Below, piece by piece: positions 55,991 through 63,691 of a stretch of DNA of 64,000 bases. The notes under the pieces are model-generated. The model was given only the letters and a program-made list of their open reading frames with translations, had not been told where the DNA came from and did not search any database. The first letter of the stretch is position 1; the number at the start of each line of letters is the position of its first letter. Source of the stretch: Gammaproteobacteria bacterium. GTDB lineage: Bacteria; Pseudomonadota; Gammaproteobacteria; Pseudomonadales; IMCC2047. Made by a program: the position numbers and the translations under genes. The stretch is taken from the NCBI GenBank assembly GCA_021773395.1, contig JAJFKB010000005.1, positions 39,718 to 103,717 of the forward strand. The letters run 5' to 3'.

Positions 55991-56449
55991 ATGTCTCAAT
56001 TTAGCAAAGTACCTGATTCAGGGCAGCATAATTCAACCCAAAATCAAATGGTTGAACTCGACGGACGTGTTTGTTCCGGTCTGGGTGAGGGCAGTAACTT
56101 TATTCAGATGAATTGGGTGCTAAAGCAGTTTTTGGATAAATTCGCCATGAAGCCCTTTGTAGGGACCTTTAATCTGGAAATGGCGGGAGCAAAGTGGCAG
56201 CGAGTGTTAGCTCGGTTGCGCGCGGCAGAAGGAATCATTATCGAGCCACCGGAGGGATTTTGCAGTGCTAAATGCTTTCGCGTTGTGCTGCAACGGCTGG
56301 AACACAAGCAAGTAGAGGCAGTAGTTATTTTTCCAGCGGTGAGCAATTACCCTGAACATAAATTTGAAATAGTGGCAGCAGTACCAATCAGGCAAGTTTT
56401 GCAGCTAAAGGATGGGGATCAGGTAAAGGTGCAACTCTATCTCAATTGA
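55991..56449 (+). CDS. ribK: DUF120 protein, CTP-dependent riboflavin kinase-like (RibK)
   Basis: 152 residues from ATG 55991, 2 bp after the UbiD gene. The core follows the archaeal riboflavin kinase family: LDGRVCSGLGEGSNF (nucleotide-binding glycine loop), MKPFVGTFNLEM (the GTxNL riboflavin/Mg site), GFCSAKCFRVVL and the closing RQVLQLKDGDQVKVQL. Family knowledge: RibK makes FMN from riboflavin using CTP rather than ATP and is typical of archaea; bacteria normally use bifunctional RibF. In this place it would raise FMN for UbiX. Function inferred from motifs and context. Confidence 0.8.
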   Translation: MSQFSKVPDSGQHNSTQNQMVELDGRVCSGLGEGSNFIQMNWVLKQFLDKFAMKPFVGTFNLEMAGAKWQRVLARLRAAEGIIIEPPEGFCSAKCFRVVLQRLEHKQVEAVVIFPAVSNYPEHKFEIVAAVPIRQVLQLKDGDQVKVQLYLN

Positions 56450-56534
56450 TAAAGTTGCGTTGATTCCAGCCTAAGTAAATAGGTTAAGGCCGACAGTCGG
56501 CAAAGAAGCGTTAATTAATTGGAGGAGTCTCACT

Positions 56535-57008
56535 ATGAGTAGTATTACCACAACATCACCACACACAATTACACCCGAACTGCCAAAGCAACTGCTTTCA
56601 TATGCCCGTGCGGGTGCGCTCGGTATTGTTATCAGCGTTGGCGAGGACAAATATCCAACAGATGCGTTCGCCTGGGTTGTTGCGCTAGACGATAAACGAG
56701 TGCGGTTCTCGGTGGATCATAACAGTAAAACTCTCGGGAATTTGGATCGAGATGGCTTGGCTGCAGTGCAAATAATTGGTCCAGACAACCTCGTATTTCT
56801 AATTAAAGGGGTTTGCCGTTCAGTAAAAACCAGGTTGGAGTCTGTGCCGATGGGGATTGGGTTATGGGAAATGGACGTAATCGGTGCCAGAGATCAATCC
56901 TGGCCTGGCGCAGCGCCATTGCCACTTGCTGTTCAGTGGTCGGGCGATGAGCGCGAATCAATGGTGAAAACAGAACAGGCTGTTTTTGAAGAGATGCGTA
57001 ACGCCTAA
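56535..57008 (+). CDS. FMN-binding split-barrel protein (PNPOx-like)
   Basis: 157 residues, ATG 56535 preceded by GGAGGAG. A pyridoxamine-phosphate-oxidase-like split barrel is suggested by ALGIVISVGEDKYPTDAFAWVVAL, RVRFSVDHNSKTLGNLDRDG and LVFLIKGVCRSVKTRLESVP. The family binds FMN, F420 or haem. Within this cluster it may handle FMN or prenyl-FMN or reduce an intermediate; no direct evidence. It lies 85 bp after the RibK-like gene. Confidence 0.65.
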   Translation: MSSITTTSPHTITPELPKQLLSYARAGALGIVISVGEDKYPTDAFAWVVALDDKRVRFSVDHNSKTLGNLDRDGLAAVQIIGPDNLVFLIKGVCRSVKTRLESVPMGIGLWEMDVIGARDQSWPGAAPLPLAVQWSGDERESMVKTEQAVFEEMRNA

Positions 57009-57055
57009 CCTTCGAGCCTAAGATTTAACATAGATCAGTAAACGGGAAGAGAAAT

Positions 57056-58360
57056 ATGCCGTATTTTGATGAGAAAATTGAAACGTTGCCGCGAGACCAG
57101 CTTGCACAGTTGCAGCTTGAAAAATTGCGGGCCATGATGAAAGAGATGTGGGGAAAAAATATGTTTTATACCCACAAATGGGAAGCTGCAGGCGTGACAC
57201 CAGACGATATAAAATCGTTGGATGATATTGCCAAGTTGCCCATTACAACCAAGGGTGAACTGGTTAAAGACCAGGCAGATCATGCGCCCTTTGGCACAAA
57301 TTTAACCTACCCGATAGATAAATACGTTCGTTTTCACCAGACTTCAGGGACGACAGGGAAACCTTTAAAAGTATTGGATACGGATGAAAGTTGGGATTGG
57401 TGGGGTGATTGCTGGGCCTATGTATTGGCCGGTGCTGGCGTAACAGAGGACGATCGGGTATTTCTGGCCTTTGCTTTCGGTCCGTTCGTAGGCTTTTGGG
57501 CCGCAGTTGAAGGTGCTCGCAAGTTAGGTGCAATTATGATTCCTGGTGGTGGTCGAGATTCTGTTCAGCGCCTAGAGTTGATGCGTGAAATGGGGGCTAC
57601 CTCTTTAGCCTGTACGCCCACCTATGCGATGAGACTGGCTGAAGTAGCACGTGAAACCGGCTTCGATATGTCTCAAATTCCCATGAAGTCGACCATTCAT
57701 GCGGGAGAACCGGGTGCCAATATCCCAGCTACCAAAAAGCGTATTGAGGATGCTTGGTCAGCCAAGTGCTTTGATCACGCGGGTGCGTCTGAAGTAGGGG
57801 CGCACTCATTTGAGTGTGAAGTGCAGCCGGGTGGTACGCACCTCATCGAAAGCGAATATATTGCAGAGGTTCTCGACCCGGAAACCTTGCAACCGGTAGC
57901 GCCAGGAGAAAAGGGAGAGCTGGTAATTACCAACCTTGGCCGCGTAGGGTTCCCCGTTATTCGCTATCGCACAGGAGATGTCGTGCGCGCGACCACTGAA
58001 ACGTGCCAGTGCGGACGAACCTCAATGCGTTTTGAGGGGGGTGTGATCGGGCGAGCAGATGATATGGTAACGGTACGCGGTGTTAACGTATTCCCGGGTG
58101 CCGTTGAGAATATCATCCGTCAGTTTAACGAAGTCGATGAGTTCCGTATTACTGTCTCTACCGTTAGGCATATGGATGAAATGGAAATCGAATTTGAACT
58201 GGTAGAAGGAACGAATGAAGAGATTTTGGGTGCGATCAATGAAAAACTCTATGCAATGCTGGGTTTTCGTCCGAAACTCAAGACGGTTCCGCGTGATGCG
58301 CTGCCTCGTTTTGATATGAAAGCAAAGCGTTTTCATGTAAAGAAAGAAGTTGCCGCCTAG
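57056..58360 (+). CDS. PaaK-family aryl-CoA ligase
   Basis: 434 residues, the normal length of phenylacetate-CoA ligases. AMP-forming motifs are HQTSGTTGKPLKV, HAGEPGANIPATKK, DHAGASEVGAHSF and FPVIRYRTGDVV, with CQCGRTSMRFEGGVIGRADDM before a C-terminal hinge domain. In the pathway context the likely substrate is 4-hydroxybenzoate, giving its CoA thioester for later dearomatisation, but another aromatic acid is possible. 4-Hydroxybenzoyl-CoA reductase is not in the window. Confidence 0.82.
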   Translation: MPYFDEKIETLPRDQLAQLQLEKLRAMMKEMWGKNMFYTHKWEAAGVTPDDIKSLDDIAKLPITTKGELVKDQADHAPFGTNLTYPIDKYVRFHQTSGTTGKPLKVLDTDESWDWWGDCWAYVLAGAGVTEDDRVFLAFAFGPFVGFWAAVEGARKLGAIMIPGGGRDSVQRLELMREMGATSLACTPTYAMRLAEVARETGFDMSQIPMKSTIHAGEPGANIPATKKRIEDAWSAKCFDHAGASEVGAHSFECEVQPGGTHLIESEYIAEVLDPETLQPVAPGEKGELVITNLGRVGFPVIRYRTGDVVRATTETCQCGRTSMRFEGGVIGRADDMVTVRGVNVFPGAVENIIRQFNEVDEFRITVSTVRHMDEMEIEFELVEGTNEEILGAINEKLYAMLGFRPKLKTVPRDALPRFDMKAKRFHVKKEVAA

Positions 58361-58373
58361 CCTGGTGCGCGGG

Positions 58374-58390
58374 GCACCCCTGCGGGGTGC
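58374..58390 (+). terminator. GC hairpin after the PaaK-type ligase gene
   Basis: GCACCCC and GGGGTGC around TGC, 14 bp after the stop. There is no T-run, so it is a weak or processed terminator. A second sigma-54 promoter follows at 58654, which fits a transcription break here. Confidence 0.5.
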
Positions 58391-58488
58391 TTCCGCAAGC
58401 GGCTTAGTGACTGGCTGTTGTACCATTTAGTTAAAGTACCTGCATTAATTAATCATATCGACTATTTAGATTTTTATACGGTGAAATA

Positions 58489-58506
58489 TGGTGATTGTAA
58501 TCGCCA
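58489..58506. promoter_or_regulatory. Candidate activator site upstream of ubiX
   Basis: TGGTGATT and AATCGCCA around GT match as inverted repeats in 7 of 8 positions. It lies about 150 bp before the sigma-54 element at 58654. The sequence differs from the palindrome before ppsA, so the two operons may be bound by different activators. Confidence 0.35.
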
Positions 58507-58653
58507 GCATTTTCGTATTGCCGGGCAGGCTAAGTTATACTCAGGTTGCAAGCCCACGTGAAGGTGTTTTTTAAATGTGTAACTGTATTTAATTCAAAGT
58601 ATTAAGAAGGATTTGTTCAGCTTTACGATTTGTCACTATGAGTGTGTTCTCAT

Positions 58654-58669
58654 TGGCTTGGGGCTTGCG
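58654..58669 (+). promoter_or_regulatory. Sigma-54 promoter of ubiX-folE2
   Basis: TGGCTTGGGGCTTGCG has GG and GC 10 bases apart. It points at ubiX, 52 bp downstream. It gives the cofactor genes their own activator-dependent transcript. Confidence 0.75.
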
Positions 58670-58720
58670 TGAATCATTTGACTGATCAATAACCCAATAA
58701 TAGAGAAGAGAGGTATCAAT

Positions 58721-59326
58721 ATGGGTTTGCCACTTGTTGTTGCAATTACTGGCGCTACTGGTGTGATTTACGGTGTTGAGTTAATGAGAGTGCTCAAGGA
58801 ATTGAACGTTCCTACCCATCTGGTGCTTAGTGAATCTGCGGTCCGTAATATAAATATAGAAACTGAGTATGCCGTCGATGAGATCAAAGATATGGCGGAA
58901 GAGGTGTACAACAATAAAAATATAGGTGCCTCTATTGCAAGTGGATCTTTTCAAACCCGCGGAATGATAGTCGCACCCTGCACCATTAAGACGCTTTCAG
59001 GGGTCGCCAATTCTTTCAATGATAATTTGATCGTCAGGGCGTCTGATGTGACATTGAAAGAAAAACGCCCTTTGATATTAATGGTTCGTGAAACTCCTCT
59101 GCATAAGGGGCACCTGGAATTAATGTCGAGGGTGGCCGATATTGGTGCGACGCTGTTGCCTCCAATGCCCTCTTTCTATCACGGCCCAAAAACCATCATG
59201 GATATTGTGCACCAGAGTGTGGGTAAGGCGTTAGATCAGGTGGGCATTGAGCATAATCTGTTCAGGCGCTGGACTTCTGACTGTGGCAAAGATCCTTCAA
59301 TTCGTTTGGCAAAGGACGAGGGATAG
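58721..59326 (+). CDS. ubiX: Flavin prenyltransferase UbiX
   Basis: 201 residues. The flavodoxin-like fold has VVAITGATGVIYGVELMRVL, SIASGSFQTRGMIVAPCTIKTLSGVANSFNDNLIVRASDVTLKEKRPLILMVRETPLH (read in parts), and the C-terminal FYHGPKTIMDIV. The family joins dimethylallyl-P to FMN, making the prenyl-FMN cofactor of UbiD enzymes. Three UbiD proteins are encoded 2-8 kb upstream, so it serves this pathway. folE2 follows 38 bp later. Confidence 0.94.
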   Translation: MGLPLVVAITGATGVIYGVELMRVLKELNVPTHLVLSESAVRNINIETEYAVDEIKDMAEEVYNNKNIGASIASGSFQTRGMIVAPCTIKTLSGVANSFNDNLIVRASDVTLKEKRPLILMVRETPLHKGHLELMSRVADIGATLLPPMPSFYHGPKTIMDIVHQSVGKALDQVGIEHNLFRRWTSDCGKDPSIRLAKDEG

Positions 59327-59364
59327 GTTGGCTACGATTGTTTTTATGAGTTGGCTTACAGTTA

Positions 59365-60177
59365 ATGAATAGAAAGGCTGTTGGTAAAGAGGAAGGCGCT
59401 CGTCAGGTGGCTGATGTACAAGCAAGTCTTGATACACGGGAGATACCGATTCAAAGGGTCGGTATTCGTGATATTCAATACCCTGTCGCTGTACAATCCG
59501 TTGGTGGAGAGACACAAACAAGCATTGCTAAATTCAGTATGTATGTGAATCTGCCCGCTAACCAAAAAGGCACCCACATGTCCCGTTTTGTGGAGTTGTT
59601 AAGTGAAGAAACTTTACTGGTTGACCACTCGTCATTGGACGCGCTGCTGCTGAAAATGGTCGAGCGTCTAGAGTCTGAGCAGGGATATATTAAGTTACGT
59701 TTCCCTTACTTTATACGAAAAGCTGCACCGGTTACCGGTGCAATCAGCCTGATGGATTATCAGATTAGTATTACTGCACAGCTGCGGGAGACTACTCCTG
59801 AAGTAAGCTTACAAGTTTTGGTGCCGGTGACCAGTCTTTGTCCATGTTCCAAGAAAATCTCACGCTATGGAGCGCATAATCAAAGGTCACATGTGACCGT
59901 TGAGGTAAGGGCTGAAAAGCCATTTTGGATAGAGGATGTCGTTTCTCTGGTTGAATCCGAATCATCCTGTGAGCTTTATGCGCTATTGAAGCGCGCTGAT
60001 GAGCAATTTATAACTGAAAAAGCCTATGACAATCCAAAGTTTGTTGAGGATATGATCCGGGATGTAGCTACTAGATTGGAGCAGGAACCCAAGGTCTTGG
60101 GTTACCGGGTGGAGTGTGAGAATTTTGAATCAATACATAACCATTCTGCTTACGCGATGATAGAAAAAGAACTTTAG
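59365..60177 (+). CDS. folE2: GTP cyclohydrolase FolE2 (type IB, MptA-like)
   Basis: 270 residues. The family motif is SLCPCSKKISRYGAHNQRSHVTV, with the metal-binding Cys and His. DTREIPIQRVGIRDIQYPV opens the fold and a Glu-rich end follows. FolE2 makes dihydroneopterin triphosphate from GTP with flexible metal use; archaeal MptA is the close relative. Its place after ubiX in a phenol operon is unexplained by folate synthesis alone. No clear ribosome site precedes the ATG, so coupling to upstream translation is possible. Convergent with regulator 2, 38 bp apart. Confidence 0.88.
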   Translation: MNRKAVGKEEGARQVADVQASLDTREIPIQRVGIRDIQYPVAVQSVGGETQTSIAKFSMYVNLPANQKGTHMSRFVELLSEETLLVDHSSLDALLLKMVERLESEQGYIKLRFPYFIRKAAPVTGAISLMDYQISITAQLRETTPEVSLQVLVPVTSLCPCSKKISRYGAHNQRSHVTVEVRAEKPFWIEDVVSLVESESSCELYALLKRADEQFITEKAYDNPKFVEDMIRDVATRLEQEPKVLGYRVECENFESIHNHSAYAMIEKEL

Positions 60178-60215
60178 CAGGTTTAAATAGCAGTTTTCGC
60201 AGATTAATTGTCAGC

Positions 60216-62018
60216 CTATTCTGTCCCATGTTTTTTCAAGCGGTAGGCCATTTGTGGTCTGGATAGCCCCACAAAATCGGCGGCTTTTGTCATGTTATTA
60301 TTGGCCTTACCCAGCGCGTTTTTCAGCAGACGGTGTTCAATTTGTTTGAATGGGGTTTTCTTGGAGAGCATCATGTCCAGTAACTCAGAGCACATGGCTT
60401 CAGTGCTGTCCTGGCCACTATGTTCGGTAGCGTGGTTACAGTGATCCCGCGAGGAGGCTGCGGAATTGATCAGTCCCTCTGTGCCAAACAGGTGGCATAG
60501 ATCAATGGCTTGATGGTCATCGGCAAGGATCACCGTCCGCTCTACCAGGTTTTCCAGTTCCCTAATGTTACCCGGATAGTTATAATGATAAAGCGCTTCT
60601 GTCGCCACATCAGTAAATCCAGGGATATTTCGCTCATAGCGCTCGTTATAACGTTTTAGGAAATGAGCCATCAACAAGGGGATGTCGTCTCTGCGTTCGC
60701 GCAATGCAGGTATTTCAAGCGGAAACACATTTAGCCTGAACAGCAGATCTTCCCTGAATCGGCCGGCTTTAACGGCATCCTCCAGATTTTCGTTGGTCGC
60801 GGCGATAATCCGCACATCAACTTTACGCATGAAGGTATCACCGACACGTTCTATTTCTTTTTCCTGGACGGCGCGCAGAAGTTTGGTTTGTGCCGACTTA
60901 GTCAGGTTTCCGACTTCATCAAGAAAAAGTGTACCGCCGTGGGCCCGTTCAAATCGACCTGGCCGAGACTGTGTGGCCCCGGTAAAAGCGCCTTTGCTAA
61001 CTCCAAACAGTTCAGCTTCAATTAAATCATCTGGTATAGCGGCACAATTGACGGCAATAAAAGGTTGCTCGGCACACTGGCTGAATTGGTGCAGTGTCTT
61101 AGCGATCATCTCTTTGCCGACGCCCGTTTCACCCAGTAGCAGAACCGGTACAGAGGTACCAGCAACCTTCTTAATCATACTACATACATCATTCAGCTTT
61201 GGAGATTGGCCGATGAGGTCTCCGAGTATATTGGGTTCGTTTCGATCCCTTTCGAAGACGTATTGTTTGGCTTGAAAGTGAGTTTTGCGCTTGGTGGGTG
61301 CGTATTCACCTTTGAGGGTGCCGGGAAGGTGCGTTAACTCAAGTTTAATCTCATCTTCAAACCACATTTCCAGCAGCTTGCCCACCATCCGGCATTTATG
61401 GCTTCCCGTGGCACTGCATTCTACCTCTTTGTATATGACGGGGCGCTGAAGTAGCGTGCTCGCATAGCCGCTGGCGTAGGCAACCTCGTTCCAGCAAACC
61501 GGGCTGTTAGCCATACCGTCTTCAACCACACGGGTATCAACTTCAAAGTCGCCTGAGAACAACGTTTCATTATAAAAATGGTTGGATGCCAGGTTTATTT
61601 CCTGGTGCAACGTGCGCATTGATACTAACCCTCTAATCGCCCGAAGTTGCGGGCCGACCAAAAATATCTCTTCCAGGGACGCATTGGGTAATAATTTTTG
61701 CGCTAATATGGCTTCTCGTGCGCCGGATTCATATCCTAATTGTGCGAGAATTGCACCTGCTTCCTGATGCCCCAGTTTCTTATTTAATTCCCAATGCAAT
61801 AAGGATAGACTTGCCGGGCGGATCAGTACCACCGGGTGTGTGTCAAACCAAATACGGCCCTCACTTGGGGAAAATCTTAAGTGCTTAATGAGGTCAATGT
61901 AATCAGTAGAAGAACTGGTTCCGTCTTCGATCGAAGGTGCAAACTGCACGCGTTCAGAAGAATCGTAGTTTGATTTTAGTGATAATTCCTTGTTCACATC
62001 CTCTGATCCGTTCGCCAT
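60216..62018 (-). CDS. V4R/sigma-54-dependent activator of the DmpR/XylR type (regulator 2)
   Basis: 600 residues. Layout as in regulator 1: N-terminal sensor (45-150, RFSPSEGRIWFDTHPVVLIRPASLSLL), V4R-type (160-220, KEVECSATGSHKCRMVGKLLE), AAA+ (270-440, [47 protein letters not shown]), and an HTH (NMTKAADFVGLSRPQMAYRL). Whether it responds to the same ligand as regulator 1 is unknown; the V4R pockets differ. It closes the cluster on the right, convergent with folE2. Confidence 0.9.
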   Translation of the reverse strand: MANGSEDVNKELSLKSNYDSSERVQFAPSIEDGTSSSTDYIDLIKHLRFSPSEGRIWFDTHPVVLIRPASLSLLHWELNKKLGHQEAGAILAQLGYESGAREAILAQKLLPNASLEEIFLVGPQLRAIRGLVSMRTLHQEINLASNHFYNETLFSGDFEVDTRVVEDGMANSPVCWNEVAYASGYASTLLQRPVIYKEVECSATGSHKCRMVGKLLEMWFEDEIKLELTHLPGTLKGEYAPTKRKTHFQAKQYVFERDRNEPNILGDLIGQSPKLNDVCSMIKKVAGTSVPVLLLGETGVGKEMIAKTLHQFSQCAEQPFIAVNCAAIPDDLIEAELFGVSKGAFTGATQSRPGRFERAHGGTLFLDEVGNLTKSAQTKLLRAVQEKEIERVGDTFMRKVDVRIIAATNENLEDAVKAGRFREDLLFRLNVFPLEIPALRERRDDIPLLMAHFLKRYNERYERNIPGFTDVATEALYHYNYPGNIRELENLVERTVILADDHQAIDLCHLFGTEGLINSAASSRDHCNHATEHSGQDSTEAMCSELLDMMLSKKTPFKQIEHRLLKNALGKANNNMTKAADFVGLSRPQMAYRLKKHGTE

Positions 62019-62127
62019 TGAATCTCTCTTTGATGATATTTACATGTCAATTGTAATATGAGAGGCTAGTGTTTAGCAAAAAGATGAATTTCGTAGGAGT
62101 GGGCTTTATAAATAATTCTAATAAAGG

Positions 62128-63392
62128 GAGACCTTTGCACAAAAGCGGAAGTAGAAGCGGACAAGTAAATCTGATCAATGCGATAATGCTGCTGCACTTT
62201 TGGTAAAAAGAAGAAAACAGTAATGGCCTGGAAAAATCTCTCACAAAATAGCTTAGCCGATGGGCTGATCGGACATCACGAAGCGTTGGAAGAGCTGGAT
62301 GATGTTGAAGCCCTGATTGACTGGTCCGAAATTGAGCGGTTGTTAAAGGATATACACAATAAAAGCCGAGGCGTACAGGCCTGGCCGCCACTGATGATGT
62401 TCAAGGCGCTACTGCTGCAAAGCTGGTACGGACTCAGCGACCCGGCGTTAGAGAAACAGTTAGCGCGAGATTTATTGTTTCGCCGTTTTATTCAACTGGG
62501 TTTGAGTGAAGGTGTTCCTGACCATACGACCTTATGGCGATTTCGCAATCGGCTGGAAAAAACCGGATTATGTGAACGCCTACTGGCGGTCATCAATCAG
62601 CAATTATCGCGTCGAGGCTTGTTGATTCGCAGCGGTGAGGTCAGCATCATCGATGCCAGTGTCATTGAGGCGAAGCAAAACCGCCCGGGTAAAGGCAAGG
62701 ATGGTCGTAATACGCAGGATGAAGAAGCGGGCTACAACGTCAAGCAGGGTTCGGATGGCAAGCGTAAGACCACCTATGGTTTCAAAGCGCATGTGAATGC
62801 AGAAGAAGACGGTTTTATTAAAGCCTATGAACTCACGGCTGGCAATGTCCACGACTCAAAGGTGTTTGCCCCCCTGCTCACCGATAAAGAGGAGGAGGTT
62901 TATGCTGACAGCGCCTACAAGAGTCGGGTTCATGATGAGCTACTCAAGGAAAAGGGGATTCGCAACCGGGTGCTGGAGCGGGCCTATCGCAACAAACCGC
63001 TTTCGGCAGAGCAGAAACGGTTAAACCGTATCAATTCGAGTACGCGCAGCACCGTTGAGCGCGTATTTGGTGTTTTGAAGCTACATTATGGTATGGCCAA
63101 GGCCCGCTATTTGGGCATTGCCCGTAACAAAGCCCGCCTGGGGTTGATGTGCCTGGCTTACAATATCAAGCGCGGTGTGGCCATTGCGCGGAGTTGTCAG
63201 ATGTCTGCGCAGGGGAATACCGTCTGAAATACGCAGATAGGCAAAAACAGGTGATGATTTGCCGAATAATCGATCAAAATGGGTTCGATAAGGGCGTTAA
63301 TTTTTGATTTTGTGTGTAGATTTAGAAGGTAAGAAATTTTTTAGCATAAAATGTGAGCCCGTAGTTTTTGCGGCTCATTATGCAAAGCTCTC
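62128..63392 (+). mobile_element. IS5-family insertion sequence, complete
   Basis: The left end GAGACCTTTGCACAA matches the right end TTATGCAAAGCTCTC as an inverted repeat in 13 of 15 positions. The flanks carry a direct repeat AAAGG (62123-62127 and 63393-63397), the expected target duplication. Total length is about 1265 bp with one transposase gene. The element sits in non-coding DNA between regulator 2 and a lipoprotein gene and does not break a recognisable gene. Confidence 0.88.
62223..63227 (+). CDS. IS5-family transposase
   Basis: 334 residues, intact. DDE residues are seen in VSIIDASVIEA (first Asp), EVYADSAYKS (second Asp) and STVERVFGVLK (Glu). The opening MAWKNLSQNSLADGLIGHH, PPLMMFKALLLQSWYGLSDP and VPDHTTLWRFRNRL are typical of the IS5 subgroup. 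The frame is open, so the element may still move. Confidence 0.93.
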   Translation: MAWKNLSQNSLADGLIGHHEALEELDDVEALIDWSEIERLLKDIHNKSRGVQAWPPLMMFKALLLQSWYGLSDPALEKQLARDLLFRRFIQLGLSEGVPDHTTLWRFRNRLEKTGLCERLLAVINQQLSRRGLLIRSGEVSIIDASVIEAKQNRPGKGKDGRNTQDEEAGYNVKQGSDGKRKTTYGFKAHVNAEEDGFIKAYELTAGNVHDSKVFAPLLTDKEEEVYADSAYKSRVHDELLKEKGIRNRVLERAYRNKPLSAEQKRLNRINSSTRSTVERVFGVLKLHYGMAKARYLGIARNKARLGLMCLAYNIKRGVAIARSCQMSAQGNTV

Positions 63393-63691
63393 AAAGGATG
63401 GCTCTGTTAGAAAAATAATAAGATATTTTACTAAATTATGAAATATCCCACCGATCTTTTCAGATATGGTTAAATTCGGCGTGATTGTTAGGCGACCTTT
63501 GAGTATTCGTATTTGAGTACAGGCTGGGCTAAGGTTTTATTTTTAATTAATATCCATATAAAACAATGTGATATGATTGGTTTTTTCTTGGGGGTGGTGG
63601 TACGGCTCAAAAATTGCATTAATGTACGGATGCATGAGGCCATTGCATAGCATTTGCGAAGATTGCGTGGCATTTGCAATGAGGGAGGAAA

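Noticed and set aside
63601-63691. Another sigma-54 promoter near TGGCATTTGC
   Set aside because: The GG and GC are only 5 bases apart, not the required 10.
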